Position numbers and translations under genes: made by a program. This document shows, in pieces, positions 13,877 to 21,125 of a DNA stretch of 27,314 bases. The notes beneath the pieces are model-generated. The model did no database searches, was not told where the DNA came from, and saw only the letters and a list, made by a program, of their open reading frames with translations. Each line of letters starts with the position of its first letter. Positions within the stretch are counted from its first letter, which is position 1. The DNA comes from Coriobacteriales bacterium (GTDB lineage Bacteria > Actinomycetota > Coriobacteriia > Coriobacteriales > UBA8131): contig JAIRXA010000056.1 of the NCBI GenBank assembly GCA_031268525.1, positions 1 through 27,314 on the forward strand. The letters run 5' to 3'.

Positions 13877-15631
13877 ATGACGTATGACAATCGTGACCGG
13901 AAGGGCGTATCGGGCTCAAAACTCACCGGCGACATGGAGAGCCTGCTCTCCCGGCGCGGATTCCTCACCGGTGCCCTCTCGGCCAGTGCTTTGACTGCTC
14001 TCGGTACCCTGGCGGCCTGTGCACCTTCGAGTGGTGATGCCGACACCCCCGCCGGGGGTGGCGTCGCAGATAACCCGTCGAGCGATGTGGCTACGGATTG
14101 GCTTGGCGCCGAGCCCCAGATTGATGCAGCCAGCATTACTGAGACCGTCGAGACCGAGGTGCTTGTCGTCGGCGGTGGCACGGGCGGCCTGTTTGTCGCC
14201 TGTTCGGCAGCCGAGAATGGCGCGAAGGTACTCGTTATCGACAAGTACGTTTCGGGCGGCATCCGCAATGACCTTGGCGCCATCAATTCGCGTTATCAGC
14301 AGGAGACCGGTACCGTCATCGACGCACAGGAGATTGTCCGCGAAGCCTATCACTATGCGTCCGGCTATATCGTCCCCGATCTCCAGTACGTCTGGGCCCG
14401 TGAGAGCGGGGAGACCATCGACTGGTACGGCGATCGCCTGGCTGAGCGTGATGTGAAGCTGTGGCAGGAGTATACGGTCGAGAAGGATCAGGTCAACTAT
14501 AAGCATTATCCCACCGGGCACTCACCGGAGTGGCCGCGCAATGAACAGGGCGAAGAGACGCTTAACGGCGCGACGGTACTCACCGATTACGCGTCCGGTC
14601 TCGGTGTGGAGTTTCGCTACAACACGCCCATGATCAAGCTCGTCAAGACCGGCGAGGTGGTAAGCGGTGTCATCGCGCAGGCAAGCGATACTGGTGATTA
14701 TCTCCAGATCAACGCAAGCAAGGGCGTCATCGTCTGTACGGGTGGCTATGCCGAGAACTTCGAAATGCTCAAGGCCTTGCAGCCGGCACAGTATGACCAG
14801 CTCGGTTGGGCGAGCTTTATCCCAGGAGCGACCGGCGATGGTATCAGGGCCTGCATCTGGGCGGGAGCGGCTTTTGACAGGGAGCGCTCGACCTGTAGCT
14901 TCGACCGTTGCGCCCTGCCGGTCGGCACCCCTCCGACGGGTCCCGACTCCGGTGGCACCTTCTTCTGGATGGGCGAGCAGCCCTTCCTGAAGGTCAACAG
15001 TAAAGGCGAACGTTTTACCAATGAATCCGGCGTGTACGACTTCATCGCCCACGCAGCGAGCAAGCAGCCCGACGGCGCCTACATCACGGTCTGGGATGCG
15101 AATGTGGAACAGGATGTCGTGCGTTTTGATATGCACGGATGTTCGCGGACCTTCAACAACGACAATGGCGCACCACCCGATATCCCCCTGCCGGCGGTTT
15201 TGGGCATGAACGAAGGTCTTATCGAACAGGGATTCATCCAGAAGGCCGATACGATTGAGGAGCTTGCCAACAAACTCAAGCTGCCGGTTGAGACCTTTAC
15301 GCAGACGATTGCACGCTACAACGAGCTCTACGATGCGGGTGTTGACGAGGATTATGGCAAGGAGGCCTTCCGCCTGTCGGCCGTGCGCACAGCTCCCTTC
15401 TATGGAGTCTGGACGGCTGCCTACATCCTCAGTACGCTCGATGGTATCTCCATCAACACCGACATGCAGGCGCTTAATTCTGCCGGTGAGCCTATCGAGG
15501 GTCTTTATGTGGTAGGCAACGACAGTGGCGGCTACTACGCCAATACCTACTTCAACCTTTCAACCGGTCATGCCTGCGGGCGCACGGTGACCTTCGGGCG
15601 CCATGCCGGTCGTGTGGTTGCCGCGCGCTAG
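13877..15631 (+). CDS. Tat-exported FAD-dependent reductase lipoprotein, fumarate reductase-like
   Basis: A 584-residue secreted flavoprotein of the fumarate reductase/succinate dehydrogenase flavoprotein superfamily. A twin-arginine signal SRRGFLTG (about 25-32) is followed by a hydrophobic stretch and a lipobox LAAC, so it should be folded with FAD, exported by Tat and anchored outside the membrane. FAD binding is shown by VLVVGGGTGGLFVACSAAENG and a GERFTNE motif near the middle, whose Arg matches a fumarate-reductase catalytic residue. The C-terminal region has NTYFNLSTGHACG (556-568) where fumarate reductases have the GANRLGGN-type segment, so the electron acceptor is probably not fumarate. 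No heme or FMN domain is present, and no cytochrome partner is nearby. ATG 13877 follows GGAAGGAAAGG at some distance. Confidence 0.9.
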   Translation: MTYDNRDRKGVSGSKLTGDMESLLSRRGFLTGALSASALTALGTLAACAPSSGDADTPAGGGVADNPSSDVATDWLGAEPQIDAASITETVETEVLVVGGGTGGLFVACSAAENGAKVLVIDKYVSGGIRNDLGAINSRYQQETGTVIDAQEIVREAYHYASGYIVPDLQYVWARESGETIDWYGDRLAERDVKLWQEYTVEKDQVNYKHYPTGHSPEWPRNEQGEETLNGATVLTDYASGLGVEFRYNTPMIKLVKTGEVVSGVIAQASDTGDYLQINASKGVIVCTGGYAENFEMLKALQPAQYDQLGWASFIPGATGDGIRACIWAGAAFDRERSTCSFDRCALPVGTPPTGPDSGGTFFWMGEQPFLKVNSKGERFTNESGVYDFIAHAASKQPDGAYITVWDANVEQDVVRFDMHGCSRTFNNDNGAPPDIPLPAVLGMNEGLIEQGFIQKADTIEELANKLKLPVETFTQTIARYNELYDAGVDEDYGKEAFRLSAVRTAPFYGVWTAAYILSTLDGISINTDMQALNSAGEPIEGLYVVGNDSGGYYANTYFNLSTGHACGRTVTFGRHAGRVVAAR

Positions 15632-15691
15632 GTAAGCATCGATTTATTTCATTGCTCCCACCTTGCGGTCGCCTTTGCGCTGCTCTGCGTT

Positions 15692-15733
15692 GACAGAGGG
15701 TACCCATATACACACTATGTGGCACCCTCTGTC
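15692..15733. repeat. Strong hairpin downstream of the flavoprotein gene
   Basis: GACAGAGGGT (15692-15701) pairs exactly with ACCCTCTGTC (15724-15733), and the interior CCCATA/TATGTGG pairs with a one-base bulge. No T-run follows, so it may be a factor-independent terminator lacking a U-tract, an mRNA-stabilising hairpin or an inserted palindrome. The perfect TTGACA at 15690-15695 has no matching -10. Confidence 0.75.
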
Positions 15734-15806
15734 GCATTGACCAGCCCCAGATTGTAAGTCGGTGAAGGGTGGTCATACTTCTCCTTGCAGGAATAAGCAG
15801 CAAGGC

Positions 15807-15855
15807 TTGAGCCATGTTGATGATAATGATAAAATGTAAGAATTCGTACTTAGTA
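15807..15855 (+). promoter_or_regulatory. Promoter and possible operator of the toxin-antitoxin module
   Basis: TTGAGC (15807-15812), a 17-base spacer and TAAAAT (15830-15835) preceded by TGA form a good promoter with an extended -10. The inverted repeat TACT-T-AGTA (15847-15855) lies between the predicted start of transcription and the antitoxin GTG, where an autoregulatory antitoxin would bind. Confidence 0.6.
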
Positions 15856-15868
15856 GTAAGGAAAAATA

Positions 15869-16120
15869 GTGCCAACAGCAACGGTTACATCAAAAGGTCA
15901 GGTTACGATCCCTGCTTCTGTCAGAGCCCAACTGGGCATTGAACCAGGAACCAGACTGTCGTTTCTTCCTTACGAAGATGTCTTCATTGTTCGCCCAACC
16001 ACCGATTCACTTGCATCGCTTGAGGGAGTGTTTTCCAACAACGGCGTTCATGCCAGTATTGAGGATATGAACGAGACACTGGCGAAAGCGTTTGCAATGG
16101 CTGGACCCGGTGGTGAGTGA
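15869..16120 (+). CDS. AbrB/SpoVT-type (VapB-like) antitoxin
   Basis: An 83-residue protein with an N-terminal swapped-hairpin DNA-binding domain: TVTSKGQVTIPASVRAQLGIEPGTRLSF (about 5-32) is the SpoVT-AbrB signature. The remaining C-terminal region (DSLASLEGVFSNNG..., then SIEDMNETLAKAF) would wrap the toxin. GTG start after AAGGAAAAATA. It overlaps the PIN toxin gene by one base (TGATG). Expected to neutralise the toxin and repress the shared promoter. Base composition is visibly AT-richer than the surrounding genes. Confidence 0.9.
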   Translation: MPTATVTSKGQVTIPASVRAQLGIEPGTRLSFLPYEDVFIVRPTTDSLASLEGVFSNNGVHASIEDMNETLAKAFAMAGPGGE

Positions 16121-16509
16121 TGACTGGCATAGACACAAATATCTTGGTAAGGTATTTGGTAAACGACGATGTGGCACAGCACAAAAAAGCTGCCAAGTTC
16201 TTGAAATCCCTATCGCCTTCTCACAAGGGATATATCTGTCTGGTAACTTTTGTAGAACCCATATGGGTTTTGGAAAGCGTTTACAACATAAGTCAGGAAC
16301 AGATCGTAGAGCAATTTGCAGTCTTGCTTGAAGCGCCGCAGCTCTCTTTTCAATGCAGGGAGGTGCTCCTCTCAGTAGTGCATTCAGATCTATTTAAGGT
16401 GGATATTGCAGATGCGATAATCAATAAACTATCACTTGCAGCTGGCTGCGGCGAAACAAAGACCTTTGACAAGAAGGCGGCCAGATTAGACGGTATGACA
16501 CTTTTATAG
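16120..16509 (+). CDS. PIN-domain ribonuclease toxin (VapC-like)
   Basis: A 129-residue PIN protein. Acidic metal-binding residues are visible as D5 (GIDTNILVRYL), E46 (FVEPIWVLES), D95/D98 (VDIADAII) and D117 (TFDKKA), so the nuclease should be active. VapC toxins cut specific RNAs, often tRNAs or rRNA, until bound by antitoxin. The ATG at 16120 is chosen over the GTG one codon earlier because it gives the standard MTGIDTN start and overlaps the antitoxin stop. Composition is AT-rich relative to the chromosome, suggesting acquisition by transfer. The RNA target cannot be inferred. Confidence 0.9.
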   Translation: MTGIDTNILVRYLVNDDVAQHKKAAKFLKSLSPSHKGYICLVTFVEPIWVLESVYNISQEQIVEQFAVLLEAPQLSFQCREVLLSVVHSDLFKVDIADAIINKLSLAAGCGETKTFDKKAARLDGMTLL

Positions 16510-16625
16510 GATTTCAAGTAGATGGTAGATCCTCACACTGAACCTGTCATCCAAAGAGACATGAGGCGGCTACGCCAATACGATGGTGCTTCGCGATGCG
16601 CATGAGGGCAGGGTGTTGATCGAGC

Positions 16626-16657
16626 GACTGCGCAAAGACATGTGTCTTTGCGCAGTC
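16626..16657. repeat. 32-bp near-perfect palindrome between the TA module and the ABC operon
   Basis: GACTGCGCAAAGACA (16626-16640) and TGTCTTTGCGCAGTC (16643-16657) are exact inverted repeats separated by TG. In RNA this forms a very stable hairpin (stem about 14 pairs with a tetraloop). There is no T-run after either arm. It may separate the toxin transcript from the ABC operon or mark an insertion boundary. The rest of 16510-16765 holds no convincing gene. Confidence 0.8.
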
Positions 16658-16711
16658 CTTTGCTAAATATGCATAATAATCGCAGATTTATGCACTCATT
16701 TACGTTACTCT

Positions 16712-16717
16712 TATACT
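16712..16717 (+). promoter_or_regulatory. Candidate -10 (TATACT) of the ABC importer operon
   Basis: TATACT in an AT-rich stretch 48 bases before the binding-protein gene. No convincing -35 hexamer is seen at the right spacing, so this is assigned on the -10 alone. Confidence 0.4.
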
Positions 16718-16765
16718 CACTCACATTACAGTGGGGAAGTACAGGGAAAATGAGGAGGTTTCACC

Positions 16766-17602
16766 ATGTCTGTATTCAAGAAGACACGTGCGCTTCTTGC
16801 CACGTGCGTTCTGGCCTTGAGTCTGGCGCTCGTTGCCTGTGGCGGCGGCACGGCTCCTGCGGGAGGGGGCACTGCGACCGATGGTGCGTCGGACGGCGCC
16901 GCATTTACGACCATCGAAGCGGGCAAGATTCTCGTTGGTTCTGACTGCGACTATCCGCCCTTTATCTACATCGAGAACGGTCAAGCTGCGGGTTTTGAGT
17001 ATGAGCTCGCTCAGGCCATCGGTGCAGATCTCGGCTATACCGTCGAGTACCTGCCACTCCAAAACTTCGACACCATCATCGCTTCCGTTGCGGCGGGCAG
17101 TAAGATGGATATCGGTTTCTCGTCTTTTACGATCACCGATGAGCGCAAAGAGCTCGTCGATTTCTCCATCCCGTACTTCGATTCCAATCAGGCCTGTGTT
17201 GTGATGAAGGGTTCGGGGTATACGAGTACCACCGATCTTGCCGGTCTGACCGTGGGTGCGCAGTCTGGTACGACGGGCGAATCTTGGGCAAACGAGAACA
17301 TTCCCGGCGTCACCGTCAAGGGTTACAACCAGACTTCCGAGGCGCTTGCAGCTCTGGCTGCGGGCGATGTTGAGGCCATTTTCTTCGATGAGCCTGTTGC
17401 CACCGAGCAAGTTTCCACGGCCTACACCGACTGCGAGGTCATTGCGGTCATTCCGACCGGCGAGCAGTATGGCATTGCCATCTCGAAGGATAACCCTGGC
17501 TTGACAGCCGCCATCAACGCGAGCCTTCAGCGCCTGGTCGACAATGGCACCTACGCACAACTGTTCTCAAAGTACTTTGACTTTGAGCCAACCATCAGTT
17601 AG
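16766..17602 (+). CDS. Polar amino-acid ABC importer, substrate-binding lipoprotein
   Basis: A 278-residue family 3 binding protein. The lipoprotein signal ends LVAC with Cys25. Ligand-site features are intact: SDCDYPPFIYIENGQAAGFEYELAQAIG (59-86), FSSFTITDERKELVDFSIPY (118-137) with R127 as the expected carboxylate-binding arginine, and FFDEPVA with D209 as the amino-group contact. This predicts an alpha-amino acid or close analogue as ligand; which one is not clear. ATG follows GAGGAGGTTTCACC. First gene of a three-gene operon with permease (13 bases downstream) and ATPase, so all parts of the importer are present. Confidence 0.93.
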   Translation: MSVFKKTRALLATCVLALSLALVACGGGTAPAGGGTATDGASDGAAFTTIEAGKILVGSDCDYPPFIYIENGQAAGFEYELAQAIGADLGYTVEYLPLQNFDTIIASVAAGSKMDIGFSSFTITDERKELVDFSIPYFDSNQACVVMKGSGYTSTTDLAGLTVGAQSGTTGESWANENIPGVTVKGYNQTSEALAALAAGDVEAIFFDEPVATEQVSTAYTDCEVIAVIPTGEQYGIAISKDNPGLTAAINASLQRLVDNGTYAQLFSKYFDFEPTIS

Positions 17603-17615
17603 GTGATTTTTCGCC

Positions 17616-19007
17616 ATGACGACACGCCCTACCGCCAAAGACCTGCGTCATATGCTTGCTTGGGTAGTGGGGCTTGTCTGCGTTTTGGCCCTTCTCGCGA
17701 CACCGGCTCAGGGTCTGACCACCGATCGCACGACCGCCGCGCCCAATCAGGATGGCGGACGCAATGTCATCGGTGGTGAGCCAACCAGGATCACCTGGGT
17801 CGGAACCGTTGAAGAAGGCGAGGAGGTTACGGGCATCACACTGCTTTTCCCCGCAGGCTGTGAGCTGAGCGACGACAGCTACGTCAAAGTGCAGGAAATG
17901 GATATGAGCGACCCTCAGCATCCCCTACATAATGAGCGCAGCGCCACGATTGATCTGACGGCTGCACGCCTCATCGTAGAACTCGATGAACCGATCCCTG
18001 CGGGCAACCTCCTCTATGTTGAGATATACAAGTTCTGCTTACCGCCCGTCAGTGGGCAGGTTATCATCACGGGCACCTACACCGACGCAAGCGGTGCCAG
18101 CCATGATTTGACACCCAGTCCTCCAATTGACACCATCGCCCTGACGAGCACTCAGCGTCTGATCAATGATCTGTCGGAGCAAGAATGGGTCAAGGCCTGG
18201 AACTCCGTCAAGTTCCTGAACATCTTTGTCAATCCGCTCTGGATCGTGGCGTCCATCCCCAGCCTGTTCTTCGGTTGGCTGCGCTCTCTGGGACTGGTGC
18301 TGCTCGGCTTCCCCCTTGCAATACCGGTGGGTCTCGGTATCTCCTTTTTGCGCATGTCGCGCTTTCGTCTCCTCCGTTTTGTCTCCAGTATCTACGTCAA
18401 CATCATTCGCGGTACGCCCTTGTTTCTGCAGATATACATAGCGTTCTTCGGTTTGCCACTCCTCGGCATCAAGCCCAATGACTACCTGCTCGGCGTTCTT
18501 GTATTGGCCATGAACTCCAGCGCCTATCTGGCCGAGATATTCCGGGCGGGTATTCAGTCGATTCACAAGGGGCAGTTTGAGGCGGCTTCCTCCCTGGGCA
18601 TGAACGGCGTGCAGACGATGTTCTTCGTGATTATTCCGCAGACCGTGCGCCGCGTCATTCCAACGATGACCAGTGAGTTCATCCTCCTGTTTAAGGACAC
18701 CTCGCTGCTGGCCGCCGTTGGTGTCATGGAGCAGATGATGTTTGCCAAGACTCTGGTCAACACCGCGGGGAATATGACCCCCTACGTCATCGCGGCCTGT
18801 TACTACCTGATTGTCACACTGCCCTTGACGCGTATCATCTCGGTGTTCGAGAAGAGACTCGCCGCTTCCGAGGGGCGCGAGGCGCCGCCCGGTGATAAAG
18901 ACAAGATGACCAAGCGAGTTGGCCTGTTTAAGACCATCGCACCACTCTCGGCAACGGATTCCGAACCACTTGATGCGACAACACCCGAAAGGCATTCCAG
19001 CGCATGA
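17616..19007 (+). CDS. Polar amino-acid ABC importer permease with exported N-terminal domain
   Basis: A 463-residue protein, about twice the size of usual HisM/GlnP permeases. Residues 1-33 look like a signal peptide (hydrophobic 13-28, then TPAQG). Residues about 34-185 form a soluble beta-rich domain with two cysteines (C82, C141). From about 200 onward it is a standard permease with roughly five membrane spans and the EAA loop FEAASSLGMNGVQTMFFVIIPQ (321-342), which contacts the ATPase. A polar tail of 45 residues ends the protein. The exported domain should face outward, where it could meet the binding lipoprotein; its role is unknown. It overlaps the ATPase gene by ATGA. Confidence 0.9.
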   Translation: MTTRPTAKDLRHMLAWVVGLVCVLALLATPAQGLTTDRTTAAPNQDGGRNVIGGEPTRITWVGTVEEGEEVTGITLLFPAGCELSDDSYVKVQEMDMSDPQHPLHNERSATIDLTAARLIVELDEPIPAGNLLYVEIYKFCLPPVSGQVIITGTYTDASGASHDLTPSPPIDTIALTSTQRLINDLSEQEWVKAWNSVKFLNIFVNPLWIVASIPSLFFGWLRSLGLVLLGFPLAIPVGLGISFLRMSRFRLLRFVSSIYVNIIRGTPLFLQIYIAFFGLPLLGIKPNDYLLGVLVLAMNSSAYLAEIFRAGIQSIHKGQFEAASSLGMNGVQTMFFVIIPQTVRRVIPTMTSEFILLFKDTSLLAAVGVMEQMMFAKTLVNTAGNMTPYVIAACYYLIVTLPLTRIISVFEKRLAASEGREAPPGDKDKMTKRVGLFKTIAPLSATDSEPLDATTPERHSSA

Positions 19008-19783
19008 CGACAGATCGTATCACAGGAACAAAGACCAGCGCCTCAACAGGGCTTCGTGCTGTCGTGCGCATCGAGGGCCTGCGTAAGTCCTTCGGTAGCC
19101 TTGAGGTGCTCAAAGGGGTCGATCTCGAGGTCGATCGCGGTGAGGTTGTGGTCATCCTGGGTCCTTCCGGCTCAGGCAAGTCGACGCTTCTACGCTGCGT
19201 CAATCTGCTGGAAAAGCCCACTGCTGGTACGATATATTTCGAGGACAGTTGCATCACGGACTCCAAGGTCAATATCAACCACATTCGGGAGAAGGTTGGG
19301 ATGGTTTTCCAGTCCTTCAACCTTTTCCCTCATCTGAGCGCCAGGGCCAATGTTGCGTTGGCACCACGCAAGGTACTCAAGCGTTCGCACGAGGAAGCCG
19401 ATCGCATTGCCATCGAACAGTTGGAGAAGGTCGGGCTCGGTGACCGCGTCGAGTATCTTCCGGCGCAGCTTTCGGGCGGTCAGCAGCAGCGAGTCGCCAT
19501 AGCGCGCGCCTTGGCGATGGATCCCCATGTCATGCTCTTTGACGAAGCGACCAGCGCACTGGATCCCGAACTGGTTCGCGGCGTGCTCGATGTCATGCGT
19601 TCCCTGGCTGAGGCTGGGATGACGATGATTGTCGTCACGCATGAGATGGGCTTTGCTCGGGAGGTTGCCGACCGGGTCATTTTCATGGACGACGGCATCA
19701 TCGTGGAGCAGGGAAGCCCCACCGAGGTCTTTGACGCTCCGCAACACGAGCGCACGAAAGACTTTCTCGGTCATATCTCCTAG
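19004..19783 (+). CDS. Polar amino-acid ABC importer ATP-binding protein (GlnQ/HisP type)
   Basis: A 259-residue ABC ATPase that drives the importer encoded with it. Walker A GPSGSGKS (53-60), Q-loop Q103, signature LSGGQQQR (156-163), Walker B VMLFDE (176-181) and the switch His213 in VTHEMGFA are all present. The D-loop region reads DEATSALDP rather than the usual DEPTSALDP, a mild variation. The first 20 residues are an extra polar extension. The start overlaps the permease stop (ATGA), indicating translational coupling. Confidence 0.95.
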   Translation: MTTDRITGTKTSASTGLRAVVRIEGLRKSFGSLEVLKGVDLEVDRGEVVVILGPSGSGKSTLLRCVNLLEKPTAGTIYFEDSCITDSKVNINHIREKVGMVFQSFNLFPHLSARANVALAPRKVLKRSHEEADRIAIEQLEKVGLGDRVEYLPAQLSGGQQQRVAIARALAMDPHVMLFDEATSALDPELVRGVLDVMRSLAEAGMTMIVVTHEMGFAREVADRVIFMDDGIIVEQGSPTEVFDAPQHERTKDFLGHIS

Positions 19784-19933
19784 CTACGAACATACCGTTT
19801 TCGGAGTGCTGACGGTCGGTCGTGGGAGCCGGTCAGCCGGTATCTACTTACGGCTATTCGGTTACGAACACCTTTTTCGCGCGCGGTATACGGTATGCTG
19901 TATGTGTCATATACCTACGACAAAGGAGGCTTC

Positions 19934-20527
19934 ATGGATATCACCGTTACCGGACGTAAGATGGCCATCAGCGACGCGCTGAGAGCTTATGTCGAGGAGA
20001 AGATCGGCAATTCTGTGAAAGTCTTTGACATCAGTCCGATGTCGGTGGAGGTCGTTTTACGCAAGGAACGCAATCCCGCTAACCCGCGTCCTGCAACCGC
20101 CGAGGTCACACTGCACACCAAAAGACATATCATTCGTACCGAGGAATCCGAAGAGGATATGTACGCGGCCATCGATGTTGCGGCGGCCAAGGTTGAGCGA
20201 CAGTTGCGCAAATATAAGACCAAGGTAGTCGACCGCCGAACCCACGGCCCCAAACTGGCTGAGGTTCTGGTTCCCTCCGATGAGGCGCCACCGCTGGACA
20301 GTATGGTCGTTTCGACGGGCAGTGATGATGACGAACGGATTGTTCGCGTGAAAGAGGTTACTCTCGATGCTCTCAACGAGGAAGAAGCCCTGATCCAGAT
20401 CGATCTTCTGGGACATGACTTCTTCGTCTATACCGATGTCAACGATGGATTGACCAATGTTCTCTATCGGAGAAAGGACGGCAGCTACGGCCTCATCAAA
20501 CCGCACATCGAAACCCTCACAGACTGA
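19934..20527 (+). CDS. hpf: Long-form ribosome hibernation promoting factor
   Basis: A 197-residue long HPF. The N-terminal HPF/RaiA domain (1-100; MDITVTGRKMAISDALRAYV, then KTKVVDRRTHG) binds the 30S decoding site. After a linker, a C-terminal dimerisation domain (about 135-197; RVKEVTLDALNEEEALIQIDLLGHDFFVY) joins ribosomes into inactive 100S dimers in stationary phase. The ATG at 19934 is preceded by a textbook AAAGGAGGCTTC; an in-frame ATG at 19895 is rejected because it adds non-family residues. The last 71 bases overlap the next gene in another frame. Upstream, 19784-19933 has a hairpin-prone stretch but no promoter I would commit to. Confidence 0.95.
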   Translation: MDITVTGRKMAISDALRAYVEEKIGNSVKVFDISPMSVEVVLRKERNPANPRPATAEVTLHTKRHIIRTEESEEDMYAAIDVAAAKVERQLRKYKTKVVDRRTHGPKLAEVLVPSDEAPPLDSMVVSTGSDDDERIVRVKEVTLDALNEEEALIQIDLLGHDFFVYTDVNDGLTNVLYRRKDGSYGLIKPHIETLTD

Positions 20528-21107
20528 AAGGCGTTCGCAAGCCAGGGGGAATTCGCAGGCCAGGGAACGCTCAGGCACTGAGAAGCATTCGCAGGCCAGG
20601 GAACGCTTGCGTACCTCGAAGTCTTCGCAGACCAGGAAGCGCGCGCGCGCGGCCTCAATCACGCCGCGCACCATCCCTCTCTCCCCGGCGATGATCGTTG
20701 CAACCGGGCTTATCCTCGTGCTGGTTATAGGAGGTCTCATCCTCTATCCCGTCGCGCGTGACCTGTATTGTTCAGAACGTGCGAAAGCGCGGGTCGATAC
20801 GGAACGCGAAGCGATCGTCGATCGCAATGAGGCGGTCCAGGATCAGATCGACAGCATCCAGACCCCGGAAGGTATCGAGGATCGGGCACGTGAGCAGTTC
20901 GGCTGGGTGCGCGACGGAGAGGAGGCAGTCAACATAACGGGTCTTCAGGCCAGCGATTCCTCCACGATCCTACCGGATGCGATTGCGCCCGGCTCCATTC
21001 TGCCCTACAGCGATTGGTGGACCCAGGCGCTTGATGCCTTCTTCGGCTATGAGTATCAGCCGCCTGCGCAGCTTTCGCCGGATGTAGAGCCCATTGTGGG
21101 GCTTTAG
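20457..21107 (+). CDS. FtsB/DivIC-like septum formation initiator with repeat-rich N-terminus
   Basis: A 216-residue bitopic membrane protein. One membrane span (about 79-99), a coiled coil (about 105-136, ERAKARVDTEREAIVDRNEA...) and the family ending EGIEDRAREQFGWVRDGEEAV (138-158) match FtsB/DivIC, which join FtsL and FtsQ/DivIB at the division septum. The first 75 residues are cytoplasmic, very basic and Ser/Gln/Arg-rich because of DNA repeats at 20534-20642. The ATG at 20457 overlaps hpf by 71 bases and has a weak ribosome site; translation may instead start inside the repeats at a non-standard codon, so the N-terminus is uncertain. The C-terminal 50 residues are not part of the known domain. 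Confidence 0.8.
   Translation: MFSIGERTAATASSNRTSKPSQTERRSQARGNSQARERSGTEKHSQARERLRTSKSSQTRKRARAASITPRTIPLSPAMIVATGLILVLVIGGLILYPVARDLYCSERAKARVDTEREAIVDRNEAVQDQIDSIQTPEGIEDRAREQFGWVRDGEEAVNITGLQASDSSTILPDAIAPGSILPYSDWWTQALDAFFGYEYQPPAQLSPDVEPIVGL
20534..20642 (+). repeat. Four imperfect repeats, consensus TTCGCAGGCCAGGGAACGC
   Basis: Copies at 20534-20549, 20551-20570, 20587-20606 and 20624-20642; the second and third share 20 identical bases. They begin just after the hpf stop and encode the SQARER-like segments of the FtsB-like N-terminus. Confidence 0.85.
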
Positions 21108-21125
21108 AGAGCGGAGAGTATCGTC

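Noticed and set aside
13867..13887. Six-codon leader frame (ATG GTG CGG...) right after a strong ribosome site before the Tat flavoprotein.
   Set aside because: Too short to support; probably chance, though it could compete with the real start at 13877.
15690..15718. Perfect -35 box TTGACA before the toxin-antitoxin module.
   Set aside because: It is within the hairpin and has no acceptable -10 at normal spacing; a better promoter lies at 15807-15835.
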